From the NCBI RefSeq assembly GCF_905475395.1, contig NC_058338.1, positions 683,001 to 747,000 on the forward strand: a stretch of 64,000 nt of DNA, in the 5' to 3' direction. The translations under genes and the position numbers were made by a program. Positions 22,401-37,400 of the stretch are shown one piece after another (the stretch's first letter is position 1; every line of letters starts with the position of its first letter). This stretch comes from Chrysoperla carnea (Eukaryota; Arthropoda; Insecta; Neuroptera; Chrysopidae). The notes beneath the pieces are model-generated. The model was not told the origin of the DNA. It saw only the letters and a list, made by a program, of their open reading frames with translations, and did not search any database.

Positions 22401-25400
22401 TAGAAAATTTACATGATTTATGTGAATAAATAAATAAAAAATGTAAATGACTTTTTATTTTTAGAATAAATTATAAACAATTAAATGATTTTACTAAGCA
22501 TAACAATCAAACATAGCATCATAGCATAGCATAACATCATCACATATAGATAGCTTAGCATAGCTTAGTTTAGCTTAACATAACTACCAATAAGTATTAT
22601 AGAATCATGACTTCTTTTTAATGTGCACATAAGATTATAATGGTATGTTAGCCGAGCAGCTGAGCTAGAAATAGTTTAAAACTTCTAGTTCCATGGATTA
22701 CCCCAATACGGTAGTTGCCTGATGTCGAATTCGCCATATTACGCATAAGAATGTAAAACTAGATTTGATGCCATAGCAAAATTTGAAAGTGAAATTAAAA
22801 TTGATTAAAAAAGGAAGAAGTTATAGGCATTCAAAGATTATTTCCCATCTCTTTTTAGCAAAACAAACTTTTGTATGTATTTAATAAGTATCTTTTAATA
22901 GTGATATCGCGAAATGATGTCACTAACTTATGCCTTCCTCTTTGTTTAACTAAGACTTTTAAACGTTCATATTTTGCGTTCTTCTAAAGATTTTCAAAAA
23001 CCATTTAAGGTTAGGTTAGAGTGGCTGTTCTGGGGTGGGAGCATTTGGAGCTGTTTAAGAACAGCAGGAGGGCTTTGACGTCGACTGACTTTAACTCGGA
23101 GAGGTCGTCAAAGAGAGGCTGGCTCAAGTAAGTCCATCTCCTCATGACAAGAGCTGGGCAGTGACAGAGAAGATGAGACATTGTCTCCTCCTCGTCACCA
23201 CTGTGACAGCTCCTGCAGTAGTCGTGATACACTGCCAGGCCTAAGCGTTCAGCATGCTTGCCGTCCAGCCAGTGTCCTGTGATAGCCGCAACAACTTTGC
23301 GAACAGAGGTCCTTGGAAGTAATATGATGACTTCGGAACGCCTGCGATTGTACTCAGATCATATCTGTCTTGTAGTACCACAAGTACGTTCTTCCCTACA
23401 TCTAAGATTGGCCTTTTTCAGAATATCCTCTTTCAGGAGTAACTTGCAGTTCGCAAATGGAAGTCCCGGGTATTAATTGATGCTTGTGTCCGGCAGCATT
23501 GTGCCATTTCTGGCAAGCTCGTCGGCTTCACAATTTCCTGGAATGTCTCTGTGTCCCGGTACCCATACCAGGTTTACATTCATTTGTTCCGCCAGCTCAT
23601 TTAAGGACGTACGGCAGTCCTATGCTGCCTTTGACGTTAGATAGACCATCTAAAGATAGAACAAAAACCATCTAAAGTGATTAAATAAATTAGTCAATAT
23701 CCCCGTTGCGGTTATTTTCCGATTGATAGCTCTCGAACTATGATTTATTCTTTTTGCTAAAGCTGATATAATGAGATGATTCATCTGTTAAACCAAAACA
23801 AATATCTCTTTTTTTTTTGTTACGAGGTAGCAGCCACCATAATCTGCTATGATTCATCCAAATGTTTTTGTTTTTAAAAATTACTTTTACAAGAAACATA
23901 ATATTATTATTATCATAATTATTATGTATGGACCAGCTACAGCGAGTTCAAGGTTATTGAAACTTCTTGAACAAAAACATTCATTTCATTTAAAAATCTA
24001 GTAATTTCTTTCCTTGTACACTTATAAGAAAATACGTGAAGTGATGATATCTTTCTTGAAAGCCAGCCATAAATCTACTGGTTATCGATGGACGGAAAAA
24101 CTATCTATTTATCGAAACGGAAATCATAAGTTTAAAGATCAAATTAGATAAATTTGATTCGGGTTTATGAACTCCCAGAATTATTAACATAAATTTTCAC
24201 AGACAACGCCTTTACTAAACATCTGCAGCAGACGATTGTCTCTGTAAATATATTCGTTGGGGGCTTGGGCGTGTGAAAAACATTATTTAGGGTTGATATT
24301 GATTCATCACAAACTCTACAGAGCAATTTGTTTACAATTATTTTACTAAACACCAATGAAGTTTTAAAAAATTCACTTTTTTTATAGGTTTTTTAATGTG
24401 AATTTGCTTAGCTTACGTAAATACTGCGTGACGATTGTTTTTATTAAAAACCGCAATCGATTGCAAATTATAATTTGAAGGTGATCAATTTTTGTGTGTG
24501 TTTGTTTCCAGTTGGTATTACAGGAAATAGATTTATCAAAATTTTATTGTTAATATTAATAAAGTACTAACTCGACCCGTTTATTTTTCGTTCAAATTAT
24601 TTGCCTAGCTTGTTTTTTCTTAAGCGGTACATTTTGAGTATATTTTTCGTCACACCTAGACATAATAAGCTTGAAAATGAGGGGTGAATCATATGGTTTG
24701 CATAATCAACTCCCCCCAGAACCTGTTCTTAAATAACCTTCTCGGTTTTTGCATTTTAAATAAATAAAATTAACAAAAAACTTATTGGAAAATTTTTATT
24801 AAAAATATTATTTTATTGATAAGAATTTTTATTGATTTTTGGAAAATTTCGTAACAGTTTTTTTAGGTGATTATTCACAGCTATTAATATATTCATATCA
24901 AATTTTATTTATTATTTTTAATAAATATTTCAAAAATATTTAAAACAAAAGCCTTAAACTAAAATGGTCCATAGTAACAATATAAGGACCTTTTCTATCA
25001 ACTTAACAGATACTTATGACGAAAAATAAAACTCATTGAGAATCAAATGTAGTGTCACATATGGAACCACCCTACTAATACTTATATTAGTTAACAAGAT
25101 ATCAATTTTTTCCAATCCCGTTAGGCATCAAAATAATTGAACGCACATTAATAATTGTAAAAATAATAAATCCTTGAAATTGTCGCCAATTTTTTTTAAA
25201 ACAGTATTTAATTGTGGAAAAAATGATAAAATTATTTGCCCGTAGAAAAAATGAATATTTAATGATTTTTCCATTCCCATGGTTACATAACATTTACAGA
25301 TAGCTTGCAGGGATAAGATAAAAAAACCGCTACTTTGGAATAATACACTTTGAATGAATGATTGAGATGCATAAGTTCATTGCATCTCATTGGCACCTTT

Positions 25401-28400
25401 CTAGTAGGTACTGGTTTTAGCACATGGCTAATTACACGTAAATCGCATAAAGTGGCTCCATTTTCAGAATAATGTGGTTCTTTACGCCCTTTCTTAGAGC
25501 TACAAAAGCGATCAATGTGTCAAATTCACATAGGCTACAAAAACGGTTAGAAAATTTTTGTGGAATAATTTTCATATTTGTAATATTCCTATATTGTCAT
25601 CAGAGTGAGATATACGGGCGAAAACATCACAGTTCAGACGATATATTCCTCTTATTCTCTCGACGCAGGACCGTAACAGTTTTGCGAATGTGTCACGCTA
25701 CGGCCAATAGTATGCGTGGCCCAACAAAGTACTTTTGCTCTGTCTCGGTAGTTTTCCGCCGGCCCTTCTCATAGAAGAGTATAGGACGCTAGCAATATAA
25801 GAGCATTACATATATGGTTAATTTACGTATCAAAATGTACGTGTCAAAAACTCCATTGTCATTTCTATTTCCATGGCTTTAAACAAGCGATATCCTTTTT
25901 TTTCGAGAATCGATAGGATTATAAAAAAAGAACGATGTTCGCGTGAATGTAATTTTTTTATTGAAACTATTTGTACGTCGTTACCATGCAAATAGACATA
26001 ATCATATCTTATTCAATTAGTAACACATGAGTGCGATTTTAATGTACTTTTTCAGTTGAATTATTTACATAAGGTCAAAAATTTTAGTACCTTTTATGAA
26101 GTAGTTCAAAAAAATTATTTAACCGCTATATACCGGACGTCCTTCCTACAAAATATACACAAATATTATGCCTTTCTTAATAAAAGTTTTTTCTTTTACA
26201 AACTGTACAGAACGTCTTGACGTATTTTAAAACAAAATTGAAAATTCTTATAGAAGTTTAGCTATTAAGCGAAAAATTTTTGATGTGGGGAGGGGGGTGC
26301 ACCCTGTAAGACAATTTTATTGTAAAAAATATGAATTTGTATATTTGTGCAATCATCTGAAGCCAATGAAATTATCACGTAATTTTGTATAGAATAATTT
26401 AAGAACCCGCAAATAACGTGCCTTGAATTATAAAACCACAGATATTTATGACAAATAAATTAAATAAACTGTTTGTTACAGAAATTCATGCCAAAATCGA
26501 TTCGAGATATCATTTTTCTCATAAACTAGTACCTCAATCGCCAAATGATCGTGATTTTTGAGCTTTTAAGATCAAAATTACCTTATAAACTGAGTGAAGT
26601 TTCTCATTTTTTTAAAAAAGTGCCCTTACAAATTCAAATAATTCGATTCGTATATCTTCCTCCATAGGATCTAACGGTGGAACCTTCTAATCCGAATATC
26701 AATAGCTACTCTTACACTAAATCTCATAGTTTTCAGTGATCGCACTGCTTTAAACACTGTTTTCAATATAAATTATAGCTAATAATAAAAAAATGATTTT
26801 TTTTTTGCTAATTTGATAACAGTTATTGTGTGTGTCTTGATTAACGACTTTTAGTACGCTAATGAATTCAAATAGCCTACTTTATGCCTAAAACAAACCT
26901 AATACCTGTAGACTGACATCTGTTTAAATAAAATAAATCGGTGGTTTTGATCTGAGTTCTTGTTTTGAAAGTAGAAGACCATAAAAAATTTATTTATAAA
27001 TGACTTGCGACAAAAAACTGAATTATTTATTTTTTTGCCAACAGTTAATTTTTACAATTCTAAAATAAAACAATTGCCATATTAAGTATTATGTTAACGG
27101 TTTTAGTTTTCGTATAATTTTATGATTGATTCTACATTTATCCCTATCGACCGATAAACAAGAGGTGGGGAGTGCGCAAAGCACAAAATTTTGATTTTTT
27201 TTTTAAATAAAAAATATTTTTGTAAATTTTGATCAGTTTTAAGCCAAAAAAGTACTCCCGTGAGTTTTCTCTAAACGTTTAGTTTTCGAAATAAAAATTC
27301 TTGAAAAATTAAAAATGCAATATTCGATTTTAAGGAAAATGTGTTTTTTTTTTTTCAATCTCTGAGGGAATTCGCTTAGCTAACGTAGCTCCTGCGTTAC
27401 GAATTTTTTTAATTTTTTTTTGATAATGCTTGATAATATAAACTATTATTAATACTTATAATTAGATTTTAAAATAAAACAGCCTAAGTATGTATTAATT
27501 GAATTAATTAAATTTTATAAATAGGTGTAATAAAATCAATATAAAATATTTTAAACCAATTATAAATCGATACATAACTAATTCTAATAATTATACCTAA
27601 TAACAATAACAATTTATTATAAATAATTTGATTTTTTGTTGATGTAAGCGATTTTATAATAATTCTATAAAAATAATTTTGAATTGTTTAATTTTATTTT
27701 ATAATTTATAATAATTTTTTGTTGATAAAAATAATACATAAAATATTAAATAATTTTTATTTTTTATAAATTTAGCAATCTGATCTAAATTTAACAAAAA
27801 AAAAAAATTATTTTTTTAAGGTCAAAGTAACTAATTAGAAAGTGGATTTAAAAAAAATCACATGTTAGGAAAAGTTTTTTTTTTATACGTATCGACGGTT
27901 TATTAACGAAGCGCATCCTTTATACATGACCGTTTCATAGAAGCTGCGTAAACTAAGCAAATTTTGTCTTAAGAGTATTAAAAAGTGCAAAATACTTGCA
28001 ATTATTATTTCGAAATCCGTGTAAAAGCAGTTTTAATGTCACGGACTTCCCGCTTATTATTTTTTAGTAGTATCGGGTACAAATCTGAAACTCGCACTTG
28101 AAACATAGCCAAAAACACTCTCCATTAAATTACCTTTCAAACGAACGGTTCGTCCGTTTAGGCGCTACGATGCCACAGGTAGAGAGACTCCTTTTTCGGT
28201 TCGGGGTTTTTCTCAATTTTTCGAGATTTTATTTAGACACCAGTAAAAATTGTGAAACCAAAAATTAATGAAATCTTCATTTTTGTTACAGTAAGGTTCT
28301 TGAAGATATTATGAACGATGATGACGATGTCTTCTTCAAACATACCTGGAGTAATTTACAACCACAATTATCATCTGGTCTACGAAATTGGTTCTCAGCA

Positions 28401-31400
28401 TTACACGAACAGGATTTAAATCCAGCAGAAAGTTCACATCAATTCGAGAAATCAGAATCGAATGCCGAAAAAGATCGTGAACCATTATCACCTGATTTTA
28501 AGGATCCAAAAGGTGATGTTGAAAAACCACCATCATCTGTTTCATTCGAATCGGTACCAAAGAAACCTGATACAGATTTCGGTATTATTGATATACCAGC
28601 CGGTGCAAATAATAATGGTGGATCTATTTTCGGTTCTGGAGGACATGGTGTTGTGTTAAAAGATTTACCCGGTTTTGGTAGATGGCCTGGTAATATTTTC
28701 GATATGTTTGGTGGTATTCCAACACGGACTCCATGGTGGAAAGGGTAAGTTCAAGAATTCCCCAGAAAATCCTTTGTGTCCTGTGGTACCCTTATTAGAT
28801 TTACATTCATTTGTTCCGCTTGCTAAATTAAGGGCGTTCAGCAGTCTTGTGGTAGCTTTAAAGCTTCGAGCAAAAGCCAGAATATAAAGTACACAAATAT
28901 GTATCCCTCTTACGGTCTAAAATTAATCAAAGTGCATTCTAATTAGCATACATCTTTTGTAAAGTGTTCAATGTTGATGAATGTGTTTTGCACCGCGCCA
29001 TTCCTTGCGGTGAATGACTGTTAATAACCTATAACGGTTCAATAAATATTAATGACAATTATCAATTATTCTTCGATGTAAAATGTTTGACTGACATGTT
29101 TTTTCGATATTTTTATACTAAATCTAATTTACATACAAACAATGAACAAAAGAAATATCACAAAGATTTGATCAACTTGGACTAGAATTAGAAAACTATT
29201 GTTGAATAGGTAGATCCTGACCTCGAAAGAAATTTAAAATTTTCTAGGTACCATTTTTTAACTTTCCTGCCGAAAACTAAATCGGATATTAAAGTAATTC
29301 GAAGAACTTGATCCAAGCTGATGTCAGAACATGATATCCCTCATCAAAGTCCACAACTTTTCGTTAAGTTATTTTCTTATTGGTTGACTACAAAATGAGC
29401 TATTGGTCATAATAGATTAAAATGATCCACATTATACAATTTTTCTAGAAAAAATTTGGTTTTCGCAGTTTTTCGTACAGACATCGTTTGCCAGAGAAAA
29501 AATTTAATAACTCTATAACAAGGAAAAAAACAATGAAGGTTGTTTTTGAACCAGATGGGTTTTTCCTTTCGCCTTATATTATTATTTTAATTTTCTGATC
29601 ATGTTTATTCGTGTACCATTCAACCATTATAATTAGGATTCCGTTTCAAAGTTGTGAATTCACTCATATGACCGGCCGATCTTTTGTTTTACCGCAAAGT
29701 TAAAATAAGATTTGTTTTTCCTTGGTATTTGTATTTTGAGAGACTGATGTCGGAAAATTTGTTTGAAATTTATGGATCGCTCGTTGACTTTTTTTTAGCA
29801 AGACTATCCAACATTATTTTGATTAAAACATTCGAATGGTTGGTCATGCAACAGTCACGTTGTTGATTGAATGTCACGATTCGTGATGTAATGGCTGATG
29901 AACTTGACCGCGTAATTTTTTTTATTTTACCTTGTAATTATAGATACAGAGGGATTCTAAAAAATTGAAAGTGTTTTTTAACGATTCAAACAGTTTGTAT
30001 ACATTCACATAATGGCTCAAAGTTGGAGTGTATTTTCTACAACCCCCCTGCAAATATAACATCACAATTTCTGTACTAACCTTGGCTAGGTTAGCTTAAT
30101 TTTAAGAAGCTGTCCTGGGATGGGACACACTTAGACCAAAGAGTCCGCTGTGTTATCGAAAAAGATTTGGCCCGTCTCCGGCCACTACTCTATAAATCGT
30201 TTGGAGCTGTTAAGGAATAGCTGAAGTACTTTGACGTCAACTTATTTCAGTTCGAATTGGTTGTCATAAAAAGGCTTGCGCATGTGATTCTATCTTCTCA
30301 TTGCAAGAGTTGAGTCCTATAATGTCTGTAGTATAAGTCCAGGGTCACGGTGTCTATATAAAGTTCACATTCATTATTCCTCCCAGAAACGAACTGGGAA
30401 CGTCACGAACATTATAATTTTAAGAATAACTCCTTTTTATTCGCCTTCGATTCAAAAATTAGCAATTCAGGCAAACTATTTTTTCATAGGAATACTTTCT
30501 AGAAAGAATTCGATTAAAATTTAAAATACAAAATTAAATTTGTTTTGATAAACAAACAACAAAGAGAGAGGTTCAGAAGGGCATACGGGGGAAGTGTGAC
30601 ATTCATGTATTCAAGCAATTCAATGTTTGTACAACAACACGATTCATTGTTTTAGTTAATATAAAATTTAATGTTATAGCTACAATAATTATAATTAGCT
30701 ACATCCGTGAAGAGCTTTAATTGAACGATAGAAATCATAAATATTATAGAGTTGATTTTAAACTTTGATATAATTTTGATTTTAAATCTTTTATTTTGTT
30801 TTTTGTTTTTATTTTCCAGACCAAATGTTTGCACAGAAAAAGAGGAGATAATCGAAAGTGAAGATAAAGAAACGGATACAGATAATATTGGATTCTTTGG
30901 AAGTATTAACTTCTCAAGTTGTTCGCAAACACTCACCAAATATGAATGTACAACGAAGTAAGTTAAACATTTTTTAGTTTTATCATCAACCTTTTTTTAG
31001 GGAGCATTTAAAAGGAAGCATTCAAAAAGTTGAAGTTTATGATTCGTTTTTCAACAGGTTGTTTTAATCATAATTACATATTCTATTCATGTATAAAATG
31101 TTTGAATGATTGTTATATAAGACGTAAAAAAACATATTTATTTATAAATATTAATAATAAATTATAGGTTGAATAATGAAGCACTACAGCTATCATGGAT
31201 GCCATTTACAATGGATTTATTATTATTTTAATACAGGGTGGCCTCCTCTCTCTCTATCCAACTTTTATTAAAATATATGACAAGACAGGTCCGTTGAAAA
31301 ATTAACTTTAAAGTGGTTTGAGCAAGATGGTTAATGTTCATTTTTCGGCGAAAAACAAAAATACCTGTTTTTGCACGCACCTTTGTTTATAATTTTTGCA

Positions 31401-34400
31401 ATTTTCTATGTGTAAAAGAACGCTTTTAGTACATTTTCCTAGATATTATTTTGAATCCAACAAGGTATCACACGTATTGACTTGTTGACTAAAATAACAG
31501 TTCCAGTTTACTTTTACAACGATTATAGATTTTTTTTGCCACGTTACATTTTTTTTTTTTTTTTGATGGTACACTCTGTATATGAAAATTTAAGTATTAG
31601 TAACTTAATGCCGGATGCTAATTAAATATTTAAACAAAAAAAAAATATGTTGATGCCATAAATAAACAAAGAATTACGTTTTGTTTAGATAAAATATTTA
31701 TTTACAAAAAAATAATCAATCAGGTGTTCGTTCAATCCATACTTTGAAATTATTAGCTCACAGTTCAAGACGGAAGCGAAGCAACCGATAGCAATATGTC
31801 GTCTATAAAATTGTTTCTTGTACTTATGGGTCATTGCAGGTCATTCTAATCAATTTTGGGGACAAGTAATAAAGATTGTATTATAACTGAGTCAGAGCAA
31901 CGCGTGGTGGTCGATCCAACTACTACTTCCAAAAATTTTTCAACTTTGATAGTTCTTTCTAGATAGATAATCTGAACAAATTAACTCTCTTAAACAGTTT
32001 GATTACTGAGACTGGGAGGTTGCGGGTTTGAATCCAGGCCTATAATCTCTCATCTCGTAATCCATCGAAAATTTTTGGCTTGTGTAGAAACAATTTTTTT
32101 CAGTTTCTGCCATAAAAATAAACAATAGTTCAATTGAAAACATAATAAAAACAATGATTGAATGGATTTCAAAATAAATGAATACTTTTATGTGAGATTT
32201 TGGGAAAAAAATCTGAAATTTCATTGAAAAATATTATAAAATAAGTTTTGTTTTTATTTCAACAATTGTGTGTTGTAATCCTAATAACATGCGATTTATT
32301 TTTAAATATAGAAATATCATAAACCGAATAATGCTCGTTGAATATTCTTTAATTTTCTATGTCTCTTAAAAATATGACTGAATTTTAGAAAACGTCGTTT
32401 TATTCGTGTTTTCTGGAAAAATTGAAACATTGACTGCAAAATATGACTCTTCCTGACATCTATTGGCGACGAAATAAAGTACATTACCGGGATATTCAAA
32501 TTGGTTTTTGTGTAGGGACATTTTAAATGCTTCTTATATTAGTAATAAAATTTATGCCTTTTTAACTCAAACAAGTGAAAACAAACAATTGACTGATTAA
32601 ATTGTTGAAATACCATGTATAGACAATGTTGATTACGTAAGCGTTACTAAAAAAGATAACCACTCTTAGATAGCCACACATACATAACTAATATTTCCCC
32701 TCACAGGTAAACAGTGATATTTAAGAAAAAAATGTTTCAACAAAAGTTGTTAATTTTTGTATATGAAACATTTCTTGCATTTAAACTTTTATTCTATCTC
32801 TAAAGATTTACAAGATGGGTCCGCCGGACCCAAGACCCAATTGACCTATGACCTATGTTATTCATTTACTAACCTGACCTCATTTTTTACGTTCTAGGCA
32901 CGCTATAAAAATTTGAGATTGATATCTCTTTTCGTTTTCGAATTATCGTGTTTACAGACGGACAGACGGACAGTCGGACAACCGAAAATGGATTAATTAA
33001 GTGATTTTATGAGCACCTATAGCAAAATTTTATTTGTAGGATCAATATTTTAAAAGCCTTACAAAGTTGGTACTAAAATTAGTATATTCTTTCATTTGTG
33101 ATAAGTCCCGGAAAATGCTATTGAATTAAAGATTTTCCGGGATCAAATTTACAAAACAAACAAAAAAATACTTAAATACAAAAAGGAATTTTTTTTTCTA
33201 ATTATAGAAATAATTCTCAAAACAAAACAATAAGAAAAAAATCTTTGATAGATATTTAATTCAAATCTATTTATTATCTTTTTGTATACTTTTGGGCAAA
33301 GAAAATGGGACCATGAATCCGTCAAGATGATCAAAGATTTGCTCACGCGTTTTAAAAGGGTTTCAAATATTTGTTAATCATAGCCTCTTCATATTTTTAT
33401 ATAAAGTTATTTTTTAAAACACTAGCATAAAAATAAAGAAATAAATAAATAATTTAATGCATTTCTTAAAATATTATTTGATATTTATTTTGATAAAAAC
33501 AAGTGAAAACAAACAATTGACTGAGTTAATTGTTGAAATACCATGCATAGACAGTTGCTCATTGCGTTTACATTTTACCCAGAATTGCTTTAATCTAAGA
33601 TCCCACTTTCCCAAATGAAAGCTTACCCTGATAAAAAATAGAAAGAGTATTAAGTCTGTTTGAGTCTTGAATCACTTTTGTAAGATACTTGAATTATGTG
33701 AGGCGTGCCATTGAATTACACAAGAAAAATTTAATTAAGATAAAAATCAAAGTATCAAAATATTTGGAATAAATAAGAAAGATATCTAGGACATATCGAC
33801 AAAGAAACTGAATTTGAAAGAAAACAAATAAAAAAAAAGAGTCTAGTAATCAGATTAAAGTAATTATCTTGTAATAAAATTAAAAAATTGTTTAACTGTT
33901 GAAAACAATACGTATTACACCGCCAGTATGCCTCTGCCCCGTAGAACAGTCATGCACAATGCCAACGGTGGTCGATCGACGTGCTATGAGTGAAAGTAAA
34001 TAATTTTGGTTGATGCCGGCTCAGCTCGACTCGGCTCCTATTTATAAATTCATGATATTCATAATTACATATTTTGTTTCAAGTATTAAATAATGCCCTT
34101 AATTTATTACATGTACTGCAACTCTGCAAGTCATTTTATTTAATATCAAGTATTTTATAACGCAATTTTACTGTAATTACCTGTGAATGACATCGGTAAA
34201 GATCGATTTAACACGATCTTAAGAATTCAGTGCAAATTTTAAATAAAAAAATAATAAAAAGTTTAAAGCTTGTTTCTTTCTTGACAATCGAAGATAAAAA
34301 TAAGGTTTTTTATTTCGCATTTTATACTATTTTACGCATATAGGGACTGATTAATCTAGTTGGGAAAAATGTTCTGGGAACATGAATTCTGGATATACAG

Positions 34401-37400
34401 GGTAGAACATTTTAATCTATTATGGCTAAAATAGTTCGTTCAGATTGAAGCTATTTTTTGGGGTTGCTTTATTAATCAATTTTAATCCTAAAATGTAAGA
34501 GATAGCATAACACATTAAATTAGGAAATTGGTTGAAAATATTCTTTCGAAAATTGTAAGATTTCGGAGGAAATACGACGAAATACGAAAAATATATCATT
34601 GTTGCATTGAATCGAAAGAAAAAAAAACGCAAGATACAGAAAAATGCTTAAGCAAAAGTTGCCCAAATGTTAAAATAATAAAATAATATTTGCAACTAAT
34701 TTAACAGCACTTAGAATCGATATCCTAAGCCAATATTTATTTTCTAGTGATCAATTAATAAATTATTAATTTATAAAGAAATAAAAAGCACAAATTTTAT
34801 TACAAATTTTATATTTTCCGGCATTGAAACTTTATGATACCTTCAAATATAATTTATATGAAACAAAATATTGAATCACGAAAACCATTGAATCTTGTTG
34901 AGTTGGATAAATGTTGTTTTGGATGACTTATTTACAAGAAACATAAAACAAATACTCACGTGTGCTGTTAAGTCTGTTGTTTGTTTAAATGTTTGTTGAT
35001 ATTATTTATATTCGATGGATATACTTGAAATTTTGGCAGATCGTTGCATTTTTAGCCAAGATTGTCATTTGTAACCCAAAATTCTCACTGTAAAAGAAAA
35101 TCATTATAAAAGAAATTTGTATCCGTTTCCACACTACCATTGAGGTAGGATACATCAGCGCGTTTTTTTTTACGTGGTATCCCCTATAGGCCTAATCCAC
35201 GATCTTTTCCTTCTATTTAAGTGCATCCGGTTACATTTAAACAGAAGAAAAAGATAAATAATCATCCAATTTGTCGTGACCGGAACATGACAAATTGGAT
35301 AACATTATCGCAATTCCTAAAAATAAAAATTCACAATCCCCAAATACTATCAGCCTAAATTTGACATCACTTAATATAATTACAGGACAGGTATTCCTAA
35401 AATATAAGAAAGAGATAAAACATAAATATCCCTGGAAAAAAATTCAATTATTTCAAAAAGAAAAGGGATAAATAAAAATTGCTTAATTTACAATAACCTT
35501 TATGCATAAATATTTCTGAAGGTCCATTTGAATTAACCATATCAACCTAGTTATAAGTAGACTTACCCCAGAATGAAACCAATCAAAAATATCACAGGCT
35601 ATAACACAGGCGAAAAATCCATGTAATCAAGATCATTTTTTCCGTACATTATCTGTCTAGATATACCTAACTCACTTTAAGTGATGACTGCGCTTTTTTG
35701 CATGTCCCGTCTCACCGTCATCATGAGTTGATACATAATCCCCTATCGAGGCGCTTAGCTTTTAGACAGACATAACGAGAAAAAATTGATTTTTGACTAC
35801 ACAATTTCTCATAGTGTTATAACACATGCAACAAATCGAACGAGTTTTTCCTGAGAAACATCATACTAACCTTAGTTAGTCAACGTCGCTTCTCAGAATT
35901 TAGGGCAGACCGAATTTACAAATTTAAAATAATATATTTAAAAAAGAAAATAAAAAAAATTTAAAAAGAAAAATTAGGCAATTTTTCAACCCAGTTATAA
36001 GTTGACTTACCCCAGAATGAAACCAATCCAATATATCACAGGCTATAACACAGGCGAAAAATCCATGTAATCAAGATCATTTTTTCCGTACATTATCTGT
36101 CTAGATATACCTAACTCACTTTAAGTGATGACTGCGCTTTTTTGCATGTCCCGTCTCACCGTCATCATGAGTTGATACATAATCCCCTATCGAGGCGCTT
36201 AGCTTTTAGACAGACATAACGAGAAAAAATTGATTTTTGACTACACAATTTCTCATAGTGTTATAACACATGCAACAAATCGAACGAGTTTTTCCTGAGA
36301 AACATCATACTAACCTTAGTTAGTCAACGTCGCTTCTCAGGATATAGGGCAGACCGATTTTACAAATTTAAATTAATGAACTGATATTTAGAGTAAAATA
36401 AATTGAAAAAAACCAAAAATATCTCTGGGCATAAAAGTTAAAAATTGCTTAATTTGCAATAATATTTATGCATAAACAATTAAAGAAAGTTCTAGGATAG
36501 GACATGATAAAAAAAGGTAATTCTAGGATAGGATATGAATTTTACAAGTCACAAACACAGAATTATACGAATGACATTGTCGGAGATGAAAAAGCATAAA
36601 TATCTCTGGAAAAAAATTCAATTATTTTAAAAAGAAAAGGAATAAATAAAAATTGCTTAATTTACAATAACCTTTATGCATAAATATTTCTGAAGGTCCA
36701 TTTGAATTAACCATATCAACCTAGTTATAAGTAGACTTACCCCAGAATGAAACCAATCCAAAATATCACAGGCTATAACACAGGCGAAAAATCCATGTAA
36801 TCAAGATCATTTTTTCCGTACATTATCTGTCTAGATATACCTAACTCACTTTAAGTGATGACTGCGCTTTTTTGCATGTCCCGTCTCACCGTCATCATGA
36901 GTTGATACATAATCCCCTATCGAGGCGCTTAGCTTTTAGACAGACATAACGAGAAAAAATTGATTTTTGACTACACAATTTCTCATAGTGTTATAACACA
37001 TGCAACAAATCGAACGAGTTTTTCCTGAGAAACATCATACTAACCTTAGTTAGTCAACGTCGCTTCTCAGAATTTAGGGCAGACCGAATTTACAAATTTA
37101 AAATAATATATTTAAAAAAGAAAATAAAAAAAATTTAAAAAGAAAAATTAGGCAATTTTTCAACCCAGTTATAAGTTGACTTACCCCAAAATGAAAACAA
37201 TCCAATATATCACAGGCTATAACACAGGCGAAAAATCCATGCAATCAAGATCATTTTGTCCGTACATTATCTGTCTAGATATACCTAACTCACTTTAAGT
37301 GATGACTGCGCTTTTTTGCATGTCCCGTCTCACCGTCATCATGAGTTGATACATAATCCCCTATCGAGGCGCTTAGCTTTTAGACAGACATAACGAGAAA

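Larger units (their letters stand above)
19475..28291 (+). other. fasciclin gene intron 1
   Basis: An 8.8-kb intron separates the signal-peptide exon from the rest. It holds a repeat copy at 21070-21180 (as at 256-374), a non-LTR retrotransposon tail at 23000-23660, a family-B repeat at 24620-24700, TAGCATAGC-like simple repeats at 22500-22580, a repeat at 27120-27410 (inverse of 962-1085) and an RTE-like tail with CGCTACGATGCCACAG near 28120-28190. An open stretch at 25472-25774 is relatively GC-rich but unrecognised. I see no nested gene. Confidence 0.6.
28745..30819 (+). other. fasciclin gene intron 2
   Basis: A 2.1-kb intron with two decayed non-LTR pieces (28765-28870, 30095-30400) and otherwise AT-rich DNA. 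The intron ends in a long T-rich tract and TTTCCAG. No nested gene is seen; the open frame at 29684-29866 has no features. Confidence 0.5.

Noticed and set aside
25472-25774. 100-codon open frame in fasciclin intron 1
   Set aside because: Less AT-rich than its surroundings but no domain, signal peptide, splice or poly(A) context; probably a repeat fragment.
36325-36345. U2 snRNA start in the array core (TCGCTTCTC)
   Set aside because: Only nine bases match; the following sequence does not continue as U2, and no other U2 block is present.
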